From NCBI RefSeq assembly GCF_025965415.1, contig NZ_JAOPWY010000185.1, positions 1 to 59,012 on the forward strand: a DNA stretch of 59,012 nt. Reading direction: 5' to 3'. Origin of the DNA: Nocardioides sp. Its GTDB lineage: Bacteria; Actinomycetota; Actinomycetes; Propionibacteriales; Nocardioidaceae. Positions 17,646 to 25,883 of the stretch are shown one piece after another. The translations under genes were made by a program, and so were the position numbers. How positions within the stretch are numbered: the first letter of the stretch is position 1; every line of letters begins with the position of its first letter. The notes under the pieces are model-generated. The model was not told where the DNA came from and did not search any database. It saw nothing but the letters and a program-made list of their open reading frames with translations.

Positions 17646-18709
17646 CCGACCACGGTCTCGCCGTCGACCTGGACGACCTCACCCGCGTGTACGGCGCCGT
17701 GAAGGCGCTCGACGGCTTCACGGTGCACATCGCACCCGGCGAGCTCGTCGCCCTGCTCGGCCCCTCGGGCTGCGGCAAGACCACCGCGCTGCGCATCCTG
17801 GCGGGACTGGACACCGCGACGTCCGGCACGGTGTCGGTCGGCGGCAAGGACCTGACCCGGGTGCCGGCCAGCAAGCGCGACATGGGGATGGTGTTCCAGG
17901 CCTACAGCCTGTTCCCCCACATGACGGTCATCGACAACGTCGCCTTCGGTCTCAAGATGCGCGGACGCGACGGTGCCGCCCGGCGTGCCCGCGCCGGCGA
18001 CATGCTCGACCTGGTCGGGTTGGCCGAGCACGCCGACCGCTACGCCCACCAGCTCTCCGGAGGGCAGCAGCAGCGCGTCGCGCTCGCCCGGGCGCTCGCG
18101 ATCGAGCCGTCGGTCCTGCTCCTCGACGAGCCGCTGTCGGCCCTCGACGCCAAGGTGCGGGTGCAGCTGCGCGACGAGATCCGTCGCGTCCAGATCGAGG
18201 TCGGCACCACGACCCTGTTCGTCACCCACGACCAGGAGGAGGCGCTCGCCGTCGCCGACCGGGTCGGCGTCATGAATGCCGGTCGCCTCGAGCAGCTCGC
18301 GCCCCCGGCGGAGCTCTACTCCGCTCCCGCGAGCCAGTTCGTGGGGGAGTTCGTCGGCCTCAGCAACCGCATCCCGGCGCACGTCCGCGACGGCGTCGCC
18401 TCGGTGCTGGGTCGCGACGTGCCGGTCCTGCCCGGCTCCGCCTCCGGCCCGGGCCACGCGCTGGTCCGGCCCGAGTCGGTGTCGGTCGTGGCGGATGCTG
18501 CCGGGCCCGCCACCGTGGCGACGGTGATGTTCCTCGGCCCGCTCTCACGGGTGACCTGCACGCTGGCGGACGGCACGCACGTGGTCGCCCAGCTCGCCAG
18601 CTCCGACGCGCTGCGCCTCCAGCCCGGCCACGCCGTACGCCTCGAGGTCGAGCCGTCGCCGGTGCTCGTGGTGGGTGAGGGTGCTGCTGCCAACTCACCG
18701 GTTGGTTGA
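17642..18709 (+). CDS. ABC transporter ATP-binding protein (PotA-like)
   Basis: Walker A is GPSGCGKTTALRI at about residue 40. The Q-loop is MVFQAYSLFPHMTV, the signature LSGGQQQRVALARALA, Walker B VLLLDEPLSALDAK and the switch histidine FVTHDQEEA. The C-terminal 110 residues form a TOBE-like regulatory domain beginning IPAHVRDGVASV. 355 aa, typical for importer ATPases of the CUT1/polyamine group. It closes the operon, and inverted repeats at 18690-18733 provide a terminator. Confidence 0.92.
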   Translation: MTDHGLAVDLDDLTRVYGAVKALDGFTVHIAPGELVALLGPSGCGKTTALRILAGLDTATSGTVSVGGKDLTRVPASKRDMGMVFQAYSLFPHMTVIDNVAFGLKMRGRDGAARRARAGDMLDLVGLAEHADRYAHQLSGGQQQRVALARALAIEPSVLLLDEPLSALDAKVRVQLRDEIRRVQIEVGTTTLFVTHDQEEALAVADRVGVMNAGRLEQLAPPAELYSAPASQFVGEFVGLSNRIPAHVRDGVASVLGRDVPVLPGSASGPGHALVRPESVSVVADAAGPATVATVMFLGPLSRVTCTLADGTHVVAQLASSDALRLQPGHAVRLEVEPSPVLVVGEGAAANSPVG

Positions 18710-18733
18710 CCAACTCGTGAGTTGGCGAGTTGG
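18690..18733. terminator. alternating CCAACTC / GAGTTGG repeats, bidirectional terminator
   Basis: CCAACTC lies at 18690-18696 and 18710-18716; GAGTTGG lies at 18719-18725 and 18727-18733, with CGGTTGG at 18699-18705. Several mutually exclusive stems can form, the tightest being CCAACT/AGTTGG around CGTG (18710-18725). It sits between two convergent genes and reaches into the last codons of the ATPase. Confidence 0.65.
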
Positions 18734-18749
18734 GGGCCGGCCGGCCGCC

Positions 18750-19511
18750 CTACTTCCAGGGCGCGACCAGGGCGGCCAGGTCGGGGGCCAGCTCCTTCTG
18801 CAGCAGCGGCCCGAAGGTCACCCGGTGCACGCCCATCACCTGCAGGTCCTCGAGCGATCCCGCGGCGGAGCCCTTGCGGGGGTTGGCGATCACGTTCACC
18901 GGGCCGGCGAGCGCGTCGAGGAGCCGCTGGAGCGAGGGCGCGTCCGGTGCGCCGACGGGGTACGAGCAGCGCGACCCGGCCTCCTCGCACGCCAGCAGCC
19001 GGGTGATCGCCTCGGCGACCGGGTCCTCGAACTGGTCCTTCTTGATGAAGGCGTCCGTGCGCGCGTTGATGACGAGGTCGACCCCCGCCGCGTCGGCGGC
19101 GCGGCGCAGGCCACCGATGTAGTCGGCGTGCTCGGAGACCGAGCGCATCCGACCGCCCTCGGAGTGCACGGTGTCCTCGATGTTGATGCCGACCGCGCCG
19201 GCCTCGAGCAGGCGGTCGACCAGCTCGGCGGGATCGGTGCCGTAGCCCGCCTCCATGTCGGCGGTGACGGGCACGTCGGGCACGGCGGAGCAGATGCGGC
19301 GTACGCCGTCGAGGGCGTCGTCGAGGGTCATGTCCTCGTTGTCGCCCTGCCCGCGGGAGTCGGCCAGCGGGTGGCTGCCGATGCTCAGGGCGGGGAAGCC
19401 GGCGTCGGCGACGACGCGTGCCGACCAGGCGTCCCAGACCGTGGGGAGGACCAGCGTGGTGCCGGTGTGGTGGAGCTCGAGCAGGGTGGTGGCGCGAGTG
19501 GCGATGTCCAT
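18750..19511 (-). CDS. isocitrate lyase/PEP mutase family enzyme
   Basis: A TIM-barrel enzyme of the PEP-mutase/isocitrate-lyase superfamily, which breaks or makes C-C or C-P bonds next to a carboxylate. Metal-binding strands are VTADMEAGYG (about residues 81-90) and GINIEDTVHSEGGRM (about 105-119), then VINARTDAF and VNVIANPRKG. The catalytic KKCGH loop of true isocitrate lyases and the loop of genuine PEP mutase are not present, so it belongs to the uncharacterised oxaloacetate-decarboxylase/methylisocitrate-lyase-like branch. 253 aa; start ATG 19511. It is convergent with the ABC operon. Confidence 0.85.
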   Translation of the reverse strand: MDIATRATTLLELHHTGTTLVLPTVWDAWSARVVADAGFPALSIGSHPLADSRGQGDNEDMTLDDALDGVRRICSAVPDVPVTADMEAGYGTDPAELVDRLLEAGAVGINIEDTVHSEGGRMRSVSEHADYIGGLRRAADAAGVDLVINARTDAFIKKDQFEDPVAEAITRLLACEEAGSRCSYPVGAPDAPSLQRLLDALAGPVNVIANPRKGSAAGSLEDLQVMGVHRVTFGPLLQKELAPDLAALVAPWK

Positions 19512-19574
19512 GGCTCGAGGCTGCCACGGAGATGGTGACGGGCATAGATGCTGCGGGGTGGGCGTTCTGCCACC

Positions 19575-20684
19575 GTGGACGTCCTGGATTCTGTGGTGAT
19601 CGGCGCGGGCCAGGCGGGCCTTGCCGCGTCGTACTTCCTGCGCCAGCGCGGCATCGACCACGTCGTGCTCGACGCCAATCCGCACGCCGGTGGGGCCTGG
19701 CAGCACCGGTGGGCCTCCCTCAGCATGGCTGACGTGCACGGCGTCGCGGACCTTCCCGGATCGGCGGCTCCGACCAGCTCCGCGCGGGCCGCCAGCGCCG
19801 CGGTGCCCGACTACTTCGGCGACTACGAGCGCGAGCAGGGCCTCCCTGTGGTGCGACCCGTGCGGGTCGAGCGCGTCGAGGACGACGGTGACCTGCTGGC
19901 GGTGCACGCGGGTGACCGGGCCTGGCGCACCCGCACGCTCGTCAACGCGACCGGCACCTGGACGCGACCGTTCGTGCCCTACTACCCCGGCATCGGGGAG
20001 TTCGGCGGGGAGCAGGTGCACACCGCGCACTACCCGGGCGCGGAGCACTTCCGCGGCCGGCGTGTCCTCGTCGTCGGCGGAGGGGCCTCGGCCGTGCAGT
20101 TCCTCGGGGAGCTGGCCCCGGTCACCGACACCTTGTGGGTCACCCGGCGCGAGCCCGTGTGGCGCGAGGAGTTCGACGCCGCCGCCGGCCTCGCGGCGGT
20201 GACCGCCGTCGAGGAGCGCGTACGCCGGGGGCTGCCGCCGGCGAGCGTGGTCAGCGTGACCGGACTGGCGCTGCGACCGCAGGAGCAGGAGGCCGCCCGG
20301 CTCGGCGCCTACCGACGGCTGCCGATGTTCGACCGGATCGAGGCCGACGGGGTGCGCTGGAGCGACCCTTCGACAGGCTCAGGACAAGCTGCCTTCGAGC
20401 GGGTCGACGCGATCCTCTGGGCGACCGGGTTCCGGCCGGCGGTCGACCACCTGGCCCCGCTCGGGCTCCGGACCCGCGAGGGCGGCATCGCACTGGTGCC
20501 GGTGCGCGGCAACGTGCAGGGCGCCACCACCGCGCTGCTCGACCCGCGGGTGCAGCTGGTCGGCTACGGGCCGTCGGCCAGCACGATCGGTGCCCCGCGC
20601 GCCGGACGGCAGGCGGCGCTCGCCGTGTCCCGCTTCCTCGCGTCCCACTCGGACTCCGGACGGTCGGACGAGCGGACCGCCTGA
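19575..20684 (+). CDS. flavin-containing monooxygenase-like NAD(P)H oxidoreductase
   Basis: There are two dinucleotide-binding folds: FAD at VVIGAGQAGLAASYFLRQRG (about residues 6-25) and NAD(P)H at VLVVGGGASAVQFLGEL (about 166-182). ILWATGFRPAVDHL near the C-terminus is the FMO-type ATG motif. Its 369 residues place it among small CzcO-like or trimethylamine-monooxygenase-like enzymes; the substrate is unknown. GTG 19575 puts the first strand at the N-terminus; ATG 19548 would add nine residues. An 8-residue insertion (STGSGQAA, about 265-272) is encoded by a dispersed palindromic element at 20366-20390. Confidence 0.85.
   Translation: MDVLDSVVIGAGQAGLAASYFLRQRGIDHVVLDANPHAGGAWQHRWASLSMADVHGVADLPGSAAPTSSARAASAAVPDYFGDYEREQGLPVVRPVRVERVEDDGDLLAVHAGDRAWRTRTLVNATGTWTRPFVPYYPGIGEFGGEQVHTAHYPGAEHFRGRRVLVVGGGASAVQFLGELAPVTDTLWVTRREPVWREEFDAAAGLAAVTAVEERVRRGLPPASVVSVTGLALRPQEQEAARLGAYRRLPMFDRIEADGVRWSDPSTGSGQAAFERVDAILWATGFRPAVDHLAPLGLRTREGGIALVPVRGNVQGATTALLDPRVQLVGYGPSASTIGAPRAGRQAALAVSRFLASHSDSGRSDERTA
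20366..20390. repeat. dispersed REP-like palindromic element inside a coding sequence
   Basis: CCCTTCGACAGGCTCAGGA (20366-20384), followed by CAAGCT, is a short element found in many copies in various bacterial genomes. Its minus-strand translations give the familiar PEPVEGS and LSLSKG peptides that litter databases. Here it is in frame within the flavin monooxygenase. The dispersed nature is from general knowledge; only one copy is in this window. Confidence 0.7.
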
Positions 20685-20728
20685 CCGGCTCGAGGTGCGG
20701 GTGTGGAGGTGCCCGGCACAATCGGGAG

Positions 20729-22420
20729 ATGGGAGTCCGGACGTGGGGCGGCGCGACGGTGGCTGCGCTCGCCCTGACCGCCTGCACCTCGACGACGCCG
20801 GGGGACACCCGCACCCGTGACGGCGACCCGGGCCCGGTCGTCGACGACGCGGTCGCGACGCCGGCGGGCCGCGAGGTCACCCTCGCGTTCGCCGGGGACG
20901 TCCACTTCGAGGCCCACGTCGGGGCCCTGCTGCGCCGAGGGCTCGGCCCGGTCGCCCGGACCCTGCGGTCCGCGGACGTCGCGATGGTCAACCTCGAGAC
21001 GCCGGTCACCAGGCACGGGCGCCGTGACCCCAAGGAGCTGGAGCTCGCCTCCGACCGCTACTACTTCCGTACGCCGGCGCGTGCCCTGGGCGCGCTCGCC
21101 GACGCGGGTGTCGACGTGGTCACCGTCGCCAACAACCACGCCGGCGACTACGGACAGGTCGGCCTGGACGACACGATCAGGACGGCGCGGCGCAACCGGG
21201 TCGGAGTGGTGGGGGCCGGTCGCGACGCAGCCGAGGCCTTCACCCCGCACGTGGTGCGGGTGGACGACCTCGACGTGGCCTTCCTCGCAGCCGACACGGT
21301 GCAGCGCGAGGGCGGCAGCGACGTCTGGGCGGCCGGCCCGGACAACGCCGGGATCGCGGCGGCCCGCGGGAGTCGTACGGACCTGCTGCTCGGGGCCGTC
21401 GAGGCGGCTGCCGAACGCCGTGACCTGGTCGTGGTCTACCTGCACTGGGGACGCGAGAACGAGGCCTGTCCGACCCAGAGCCAGCGCCTGCTCGCCGACC
21501 GGCTCGCCGACGCCGGCGCCGACGTCGTTGTCGGCAGCCACTCGCACGTGGTCGGCGGGGGCGGCTGGGCCGGCGACACCTATGTGTCGTACGGCCTCGG
21601 CAACTTCGTCTGGTACCACTCCCGGCAGCCCGACACCGGCGTGCTGGTGCTGCGCCTGGACACGGACGGCGTGGTCGAGGAGGACTGGGTCCCGGCCCGG
21701 CTCGCGTCCGACGGGCGACCGGTGCCGCTGACCGGACGTGCCAGGGCAGGTGCGGTCCGCGACTGGCGGGCCGGCGCCCGCTGCTCGGGCCTCGGGACGA
21801 CGCGCGGGGAGACGAAGACGGCGGACCCGGCGTACGAGGCGACCGTCGCACCCATCGACTCAGCCCTGGCCGCGCGCATGCGGGGCAGCAGCCACCGGCG
21901 CGGGTGCCCCGTCCCGCTGTCCGACCTGCGCCACCTGACCATGACCTACCGCGGTTTCGGCGGCCTGGCTCGCACCGGCGAGATGGTGGTCCACCGACGC
22001 TTCGCCCGCGACGTCACCGAGGTCTTCGAGAGGTTGTACGACGTCGGCTACCCGATCGCGCGGATGCGGCTGGTCGACCACTACGGCGGCGGCGACGACG
22101 CCTCGATGGCGGACAACAACACGTCGGGCTTCAACTGCCGCCGGGTCGCGGGGCAGCAGAGCTGGTCGGACCACGCCTACGGGGCGGCCATCGACATCAA
22201 CCCCGTCCAGAACCCCTACGTCCGTCCCGGCTCGATCGACCCGCCGGCCGGGCGTCGCTTCGCGGGGATCGACCGCGGCAGGTCGGCGCCGGTGCCGCTC
22301 GGGGTGATCCGCCAGGACGACCTGCTCGTGCGGGAGTTCGCCCGGATCGGGTGGCAGTGGGGCGGCTACTGGGTGACGTCGAAGGACTACCAGCACGTCG
22401 CGGCGGCCAGGACCCCCTAG
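20729..22420 (+). CDS. CapA-family metallophosphatase fused to an M15 (VanY-like) peptidase, lipoprotein
   Basis: The signal peptide ends in lipobox LTAC (about residues 15-18), so the product is membrane-anchored outside the cell. Residues about 45-310 form a CapA/PgsA-like domain: LAFAGDVHFEAH, MVNLETPVT, VANNHAGDYG, VVGSHSHVV and YGLGNFVWY. That domain is associated with capsule or poly-gamma-glutamate export. Residues about 390-560 form a D-Ala-D-Ala-carboxypeptidase-like M15_4 domain with SDHAYGAAIDINP (Ser480, His482, Asp489) and DYQHVA (His556), matching the zinc ligands. 563 aa. CACAAT six bases before ATG 20729 suggests a leaderless transcript. Its stop overlaps the convergent regulator's stop by four bases. 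Confidence 0.88.
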   Translation: MGVRTWGGATVAALALTACTSTTPGDTRTRDGDPGPVVDDAVATPAGREVTLAFAGDVHFEAHVGALLRRGLGPVARTLRSADVAMVNLETPVTRHGRRDPKELELASDRYYFRTPARALGALADAGVDVVTVANNHAGDYGQVGLDDTIRTARRNRVGVVGAGRDAAEAFTPHVVRVDDLDVAFLAADTVQREGGSDVWAAGPDNAGIAAARGSRTDLLLGAVEAAAERRDLVVVYLHWGRENEACPTQSQRLLADRLADAGADVVVGSHSHVVGGGGWAGDTYVSYGLGNFVWYHSRQPDTGVLVLRLDTDGVVEEDWVPARLASDGRPVPLTGRARAGAVRDWRAGARCSGLGTTRGETKTADPAYEATVAPIDSALAARMRGSSHRRGCPVPLSDLRHLTMTYRGFGGLARTGEMVVHRRFARDVTEVFERLYDVGYPIARMRLVDHYGGGDDASMADNNTSGFNCRRVAGQQSWSDHAYGAAIDINPVQNPYVRPGSIDPPAGRRFAGIDRGRSAPVPLGVIRQDDLLVREFARIGWQWGGYWVTSKDYQHVAAARTP

Positions 22421-25311
22421 CCTGCGATGCCCTGCGCGGTCCGGGCGATGGCCTCGGAGAGCGGGACGTGCTCGCGGGCCTCCCGGGCGGCCCGCTTCAG
22501 CAAGCGAGCGGCGACGGTGCCCTGACCGACTCTCGACGCCGCTTGCGCCCCCTGCCAGCGGCAGTACGCCGCGTCGTGCGGGGCGCGGAGGGTGACCCAG
22601 GCGGCAGCTGCCGCCGCCCACCGTTCCACCGTCTTCTCGGACGTCGCTGATGCCAGCTCTGCGGCGAAGGTGACGCGATGAGCCGCGAGATGGGGGTCCG
22701 TCCGGTGGTCCTCGTCCAACAGGCCGGACCGGCCAGCCACGTCCGCCAGTCGCGCGAGCGCGTCGCGGTCATCGACTCCGGCAGCGACCCGAGCGGCCAC
22801 CACCAGGGTCGGGGCGAGCAGGCGCACGGCAGCGGACTCGGCCACGTCGACCAGGGGCGCCACGAGTCGGGTCAGGGCCTGTTCCGCAGCGCCCGCCCAC
22901 CACGCGACGTCCGAGGCCCAGGCGAGGAACTCCAGGTCCAGGGGAGCACTGGTCGACGGTTCCGTCCAGATCTCCTCCAGGCGGTCCATCGCACTCGTCG
23001 ACAGCCCGCGCCGCGAGTCGATCACCGCGCGGGCCGTGTGGAGAGGCCACCGGTCCAGCTCGAAGGGGGCATCCGCCGGCGTCGCGATCACGTCCTCGGC
23101 ATCGGCGACGCGCCCGCCGCGCAGCAGGGAGAACGCGACGTTGACCCTCACCAGCATCACCTGGGGGTTGTCGAGATCATGTGCACGCGCGACGTCCAGT
23201 GCCGGGCGACCGGCGGTGACCACGTCATCGGCAGGTGCGCCGCAGGTCAGGAACATGTCGGTCGCGTAGACGCCGCACCGGACGTCGCCGAGCGGGTCGT
23301 CGAGGGCGCCCGACTCGACGCCTGCGCGAGCAAGCAGTGCCTGTCCACGGTGGAGCTCGCCACCGATGCCCACGTGCCAGGCCACCCGCATCAGCGCGTC
23401 ACGGAGCAGGATCGGATCGCCGAGCTGACGGGCGGCGTCGACCTCCTCGTACGCCACCGCGCGGGACTCCGCCGACCTGCCCATCGCGAAGAGCAGGTTC
23501 TGCTTCCTGTCGAGTGCGCGGACCTTGCCCTCCCTGACCGGCAGCGTCTCGTGGACGGCGAGCGCCTCCTCGAGCAGCGCGAGCCCGCTCTCGAACCCCT
23601 CGGGCTCGCCGCGGAAGATGGATCGCCGGAAGAGCAGGTCGGCCCGGTCGCCGGCATCGAGGTCGACACCCGCGAGCGCCGTCTCCGCGGCCTCGCTCAG
23701 TGCGGCCGCCTCGTCGAAGCGGAAGGACGCGCGCAGCGAGTCCATCGCCCGCAGGTAGACGTCGGCGCGCCTGACGGCAGGGTCACCACCACGCTCGACG
23801 CCGTCGGTGGGCCAGATCTCGAGGACGCGCAACCAGTGGTCCGCCTCCTGGCGTCTGTCGAAGCGCGCGGCGGCGCCCCGGGCGGCGGCGATCCTCCAGT
23901 CGAGCTCCCGGCCATCGTCTCCTGCCCGGCGCCAGTGCTCGGCGACCTCGGCGGCCTCGGCCTCGGGCTGCTCCGCGAGGGCCTGGGCGAGCTTGCGGTG
24001 TGTCGCGACCCCCTCGCCCGCGACGAGCCGGCGCTGCACGGCCTCGGCCAGCAGCGGGTGTTGCAGCTGGGCATTCCCCTCCTCGTTGGGCCGCAGCAGC
24101 CGACGTTCCCGCAGGTCGCGGAGGACGCGGGTGAGCTGTTCCTGGTCGAGACCGCTCACCGCTGCCAGAGGAGCGGGCGGGAGCGGTCTCTCGGCGAGGC
24201 CGAGGCCCCGGACCACCGACCACGCCGTCTCGTCGATCCCCAGCAGCCGGCGGTCGAGCAGGTCGGCAAGGACGCTCGGCAGCCCGGCGTCCTCGTCGAG
24301 GTGCGCGGCGAGCTGCTCGGTGAACAGGGGCAGCCCCTGGCTCCTGCCGTGGATCGTGTCCAGGCGCGTGTGCGCGTCGGCGCCGAGCAGCGCGAGCTGC
24401 TCGGCGGTCTCGCGACGGCTCAGCGGCCCCAGAGCGAGAACCGTCGTCCCCGACCGGCTCCCCATGCGCGTGCGCCAGTCGTCGCTGGAGTCGGGTGTCC
24501 CGAGGTCGTCCGATCGCCAGGTGCCGAGGACCGGGACCGGAAGGCCCCGCGTGACGAGGTGCTCGATGAAGTCGAGGGTGGCGGGGTCGGACCAGTGCAG
24601 GTCCTCGACGAAGAGTGAGACTCGTCCTTGGTCGGCCATGGCGCGCAGTGCGGCGACCAGCGCGCTGAACAACAGGCCGCGGTCCTCGGTCCTGGCACGT
24701 GCGCTGCCGGGGCCGACCTCGGGGACGAGGGTGGCCAGGGACTCGGCCACGTAGGACGGGCATCGGCTCAGGACCCCGTCGAACGCCGGGATGTCGAGCT
24801 CGCGCAGGCTGCGGATGCAGTCGGCGACCGGGAGCAGCGGGATCTCGTTCGACAGCGGGAGGCAGCTGCCCCAGGCGACACGGACCGCACTGGCGCGGGC
24901 AGCCGTGGTGACCAGCCTGGTCTTGCCGATGCCGGCCTCGCCGGTGACGAGCAGCAGTCCTGAGGCGGTCTCGAGGTGGGTGCGTACGGCGGCGAGCTCA
25001 GCCCGGCGCCCGGCGATGCGGGGAGCCGGCGACATCCCGTCGCCCACCCCGTCGGTTGGGGTGGAGGCGGCGAGCCAGAGCGCGTGGAACTCGCCGGTGT
25101 CTCCGCCCATCGCCTCGACGAGGAGCTCGAGGGTGCCCCAGGTGGGGAGGGCAGGCCGGGAGAAGGCCTTGGAGACGGTGGTGTGGGAGACGCCGGTCTC
25201 CCGCGCGAGGGTGCGCAGCGAGGGCCAGCCGGCGCGGTGGTGGAGGTCGTGGAGGGCGTCGTTGAGGGCGCGGCTCGGTCCCCTCACGTCCGGTCGAGGC
25301 AGTGCGCTCAT
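22417..25311 (-). CDS. XRE-type HTH STAND ATPase regulator (964 aa)
   Basis: A helix-turn-helix lies at the N-terminus (SLRTLARETGVSHTTVSKAF, residues 31-50). A P-loop ATPase module follows, with Walker A TGEAGIGKTRLV (123-134) and Walker B SLFVEDLHWSDP (about 220). The rest, about 550 residues, is alpha-helical and Ala/Leu-rich, in the manner of tetratricopeptide-like sensor arms of MalT/AfsR-type STAND proteins. Such proteins assemble on a signal and control transcription. Unlike LuxR-type relatives, the DNA-binding domain is N-terminal. ATG 25311 has GAGGG upstream. The divergent neighbour encodes a small secreted protein, and three phased repeats (25388-25416) lie between them. Confidence 0.85.
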   Translation of the reverse strand: MSALPRPDVRGPSRALNDALHDLHHRAGWPSLRTLARETGVSHTTVSKAFSRPALPTWGTLELLVEAMGGDTGEFHALWLAASTPTDGVGDGMSPAPRIAGRRAELAAVRTHLETASGLLLVTGEAGIGKTRLVTTAARASAVRVAWGSCLPLSNEIPLLPVADCIRSLRELDIPAFDGVLSRCPSYVAESLATLVPEVGPGSARARTEDRGLLFSALVAALRAMADQGRVSLFVEDLHWSDPATLDFIEHLVTRGLPVPVLGTWRSDDLGTPDSSDDWRTRMGSRSGTTVLALGPLSRRETAEQLALLGADAHTRLDTIHGRSQGLPLFTEQLAAHLDEDAGLPSVLADLLDRRLLGIDETAWSVVRGLGLAERPLPPAPLAAVSGLDQEQLTRVLRDLRERRLLRPNEEGNAQLQHPLLAEAVQRRLVAGEGVATHRKLAQALAEQPEAEAAEVAEHWRRAGDDGRELDWRIAAARGAAARFDRRQEADHWLRVLEIWPTDGVERGGDPAVRRADVYLRAMDSLRASFRFDEAAALSEAAETALAGVDLDAGDRADLLFRRSIFRGEPEGFESGLALLEEALAVHETLPVREGKVRALDRKQNLLFAMGRSAESRAVAYEEVDAARQLGDPILLRDALMRVAWHVGIGGELHRGQALLARAGVESGALDDPLGDVRCGVYATDMFLTCGAPADDVVTAGRPALDVARAHDLDNPQVMLVRVNVAFSLLRGGRVADAEDVIATPADAPFELDRWPLHTARAVIDSRRGLSTSAMDRLEEIWTEPSTSAPLDLEFLAWASDVAWWAGAAEQALTRLVAPLVDVAESAAVRLLAPTLVVAARVAAGVDDRDALARLADVAGRSGLLDEDHRTDPHLAAHRVTFAAELASATSEKTVERWAAAAAAWVTLRAPHDAAYCRWQGAQAASRVGQGTVAARLLKRAAREAREHVPLSEAIARTAQGIAG

Positions 25312-25387
25312 CGGGCCCTCCAACCCACCCGCTCCCGTGTCGAGGATCCTCCCGCGCCGGCCCGCTCGGCAACCGGCTTCCGGGTGG

Positions 25388-25416
25388 TCGTCAACCTTCG
25401 TCAACCGTCGTCAACC
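25388..25416. promoter_or_regulatory. three phased copies of TCGTCAACC (operator candidate)
   Basis: TCGTCAACC occurs at 25388-25396, 25398-25406 and 25408-25416, exactly one helical turn (10 bp) apart. The array is 76 bases from each of the two divergent start codons (25311 and 25493). Same-face direct repeats of this kind are typical for cooperative binding by a STAND or SARP-type regulator. Confidence 0.65.
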
Positions 25417-25492
25417 CGGTCCGCGGCGGACGAACTCTGGTGGTCCGAGAAGTTGCCGGGCACCCGCTCGGCTCCACCTAGAGGAGATCGCC

Positions 25493-25780
25493 ATGTTCAC
25501 CACCACCTCGTCGTTCCGCCGGATCGCCGCGATCGCGGGCGCCACGACCATCACCTGCATCAGCGCCATCACCACGACGTACGCCGTCCAGCCGGCGTCC
25601 GCCATCACCGAGCCCCAGCCCCAGCGGCCGTGCTTCATCGTCCAGCCGCACTGGAACGTCGCCATCGACGGACCCGCACCGACGTGCCCGGCCCCGTCGT
25701 GGCAGTCGGCCGATCCCGATGGCGGAGTCACCCGCACCCGGATCGACTTCGGCGACGAGTACGGCTCCGCGGGGCGCTGA
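25493..25780 (+). CDS. small secreted protein of unknown function
   Basis: The product is 95 residues. Basic residues FRR are followed by a hydrophobic signal segment (IAAIAGATTITCISAITTTY) and a plausible cleavage after ASA at about residue 37. The mature part of about 58 residues is Pro-rich with two cysteines (CFIVQPHWNV and TCPAPSW) that could form a disulfide, and ends in a charged Asp/Arg stretch. I do not recognise a family. GAGGAG seven bases before ATG 25493 is a strong ribosome-binding site. Its position opposite a large sensor regulator across a shared operator suggests it is regulated by, or signals to, that protein; this is inference. Confidence 0.75.
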   Translation: MFTTTSSFRRIAAIAGATTITCISAITTTYAVQPASAITEPQPQRPCFIVQPHWNVAIDGPAPTCPAPSWQSADPDGGVTRTRIDFGDEYGSAGR

Positions 25781-25871
25781 GGCTCCACGGGGACCGGGCG
25801 TGGCGGCCACGGGGTGGTCGCCACGCCCGGTCGGCTGACGGCCGTCACGGGTCAGAGGTCCCGCTGCTCGC

Positions 25872-25877
25872 TATCCT
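25872..25877 (+). promoter_or_regulatory. -10 element of leaderless DUF1707 transcript
   Basis: TATCCT (TANNNT) ends six bases before ATG 25884. Confidence 0.55.
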
Positions 25878-25883
25878 GACGCC

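Noticed and set aside
14858..19511. Phosphonate (2-aminoethylphosphonate) uptake and cleavage cluster
   Set aside because: The PEP-mutase-family gene is convergent and lacks the diagnostic active-site loop, there is a terminator between, and no phnW/phnX gene is present. The binding protein does not discriminate.
25388..25416. CRISPR-like array
   Set aside because: Units are 9 bases with 1-base gaps, no spacers and no cas genes; a phased operator fits better.
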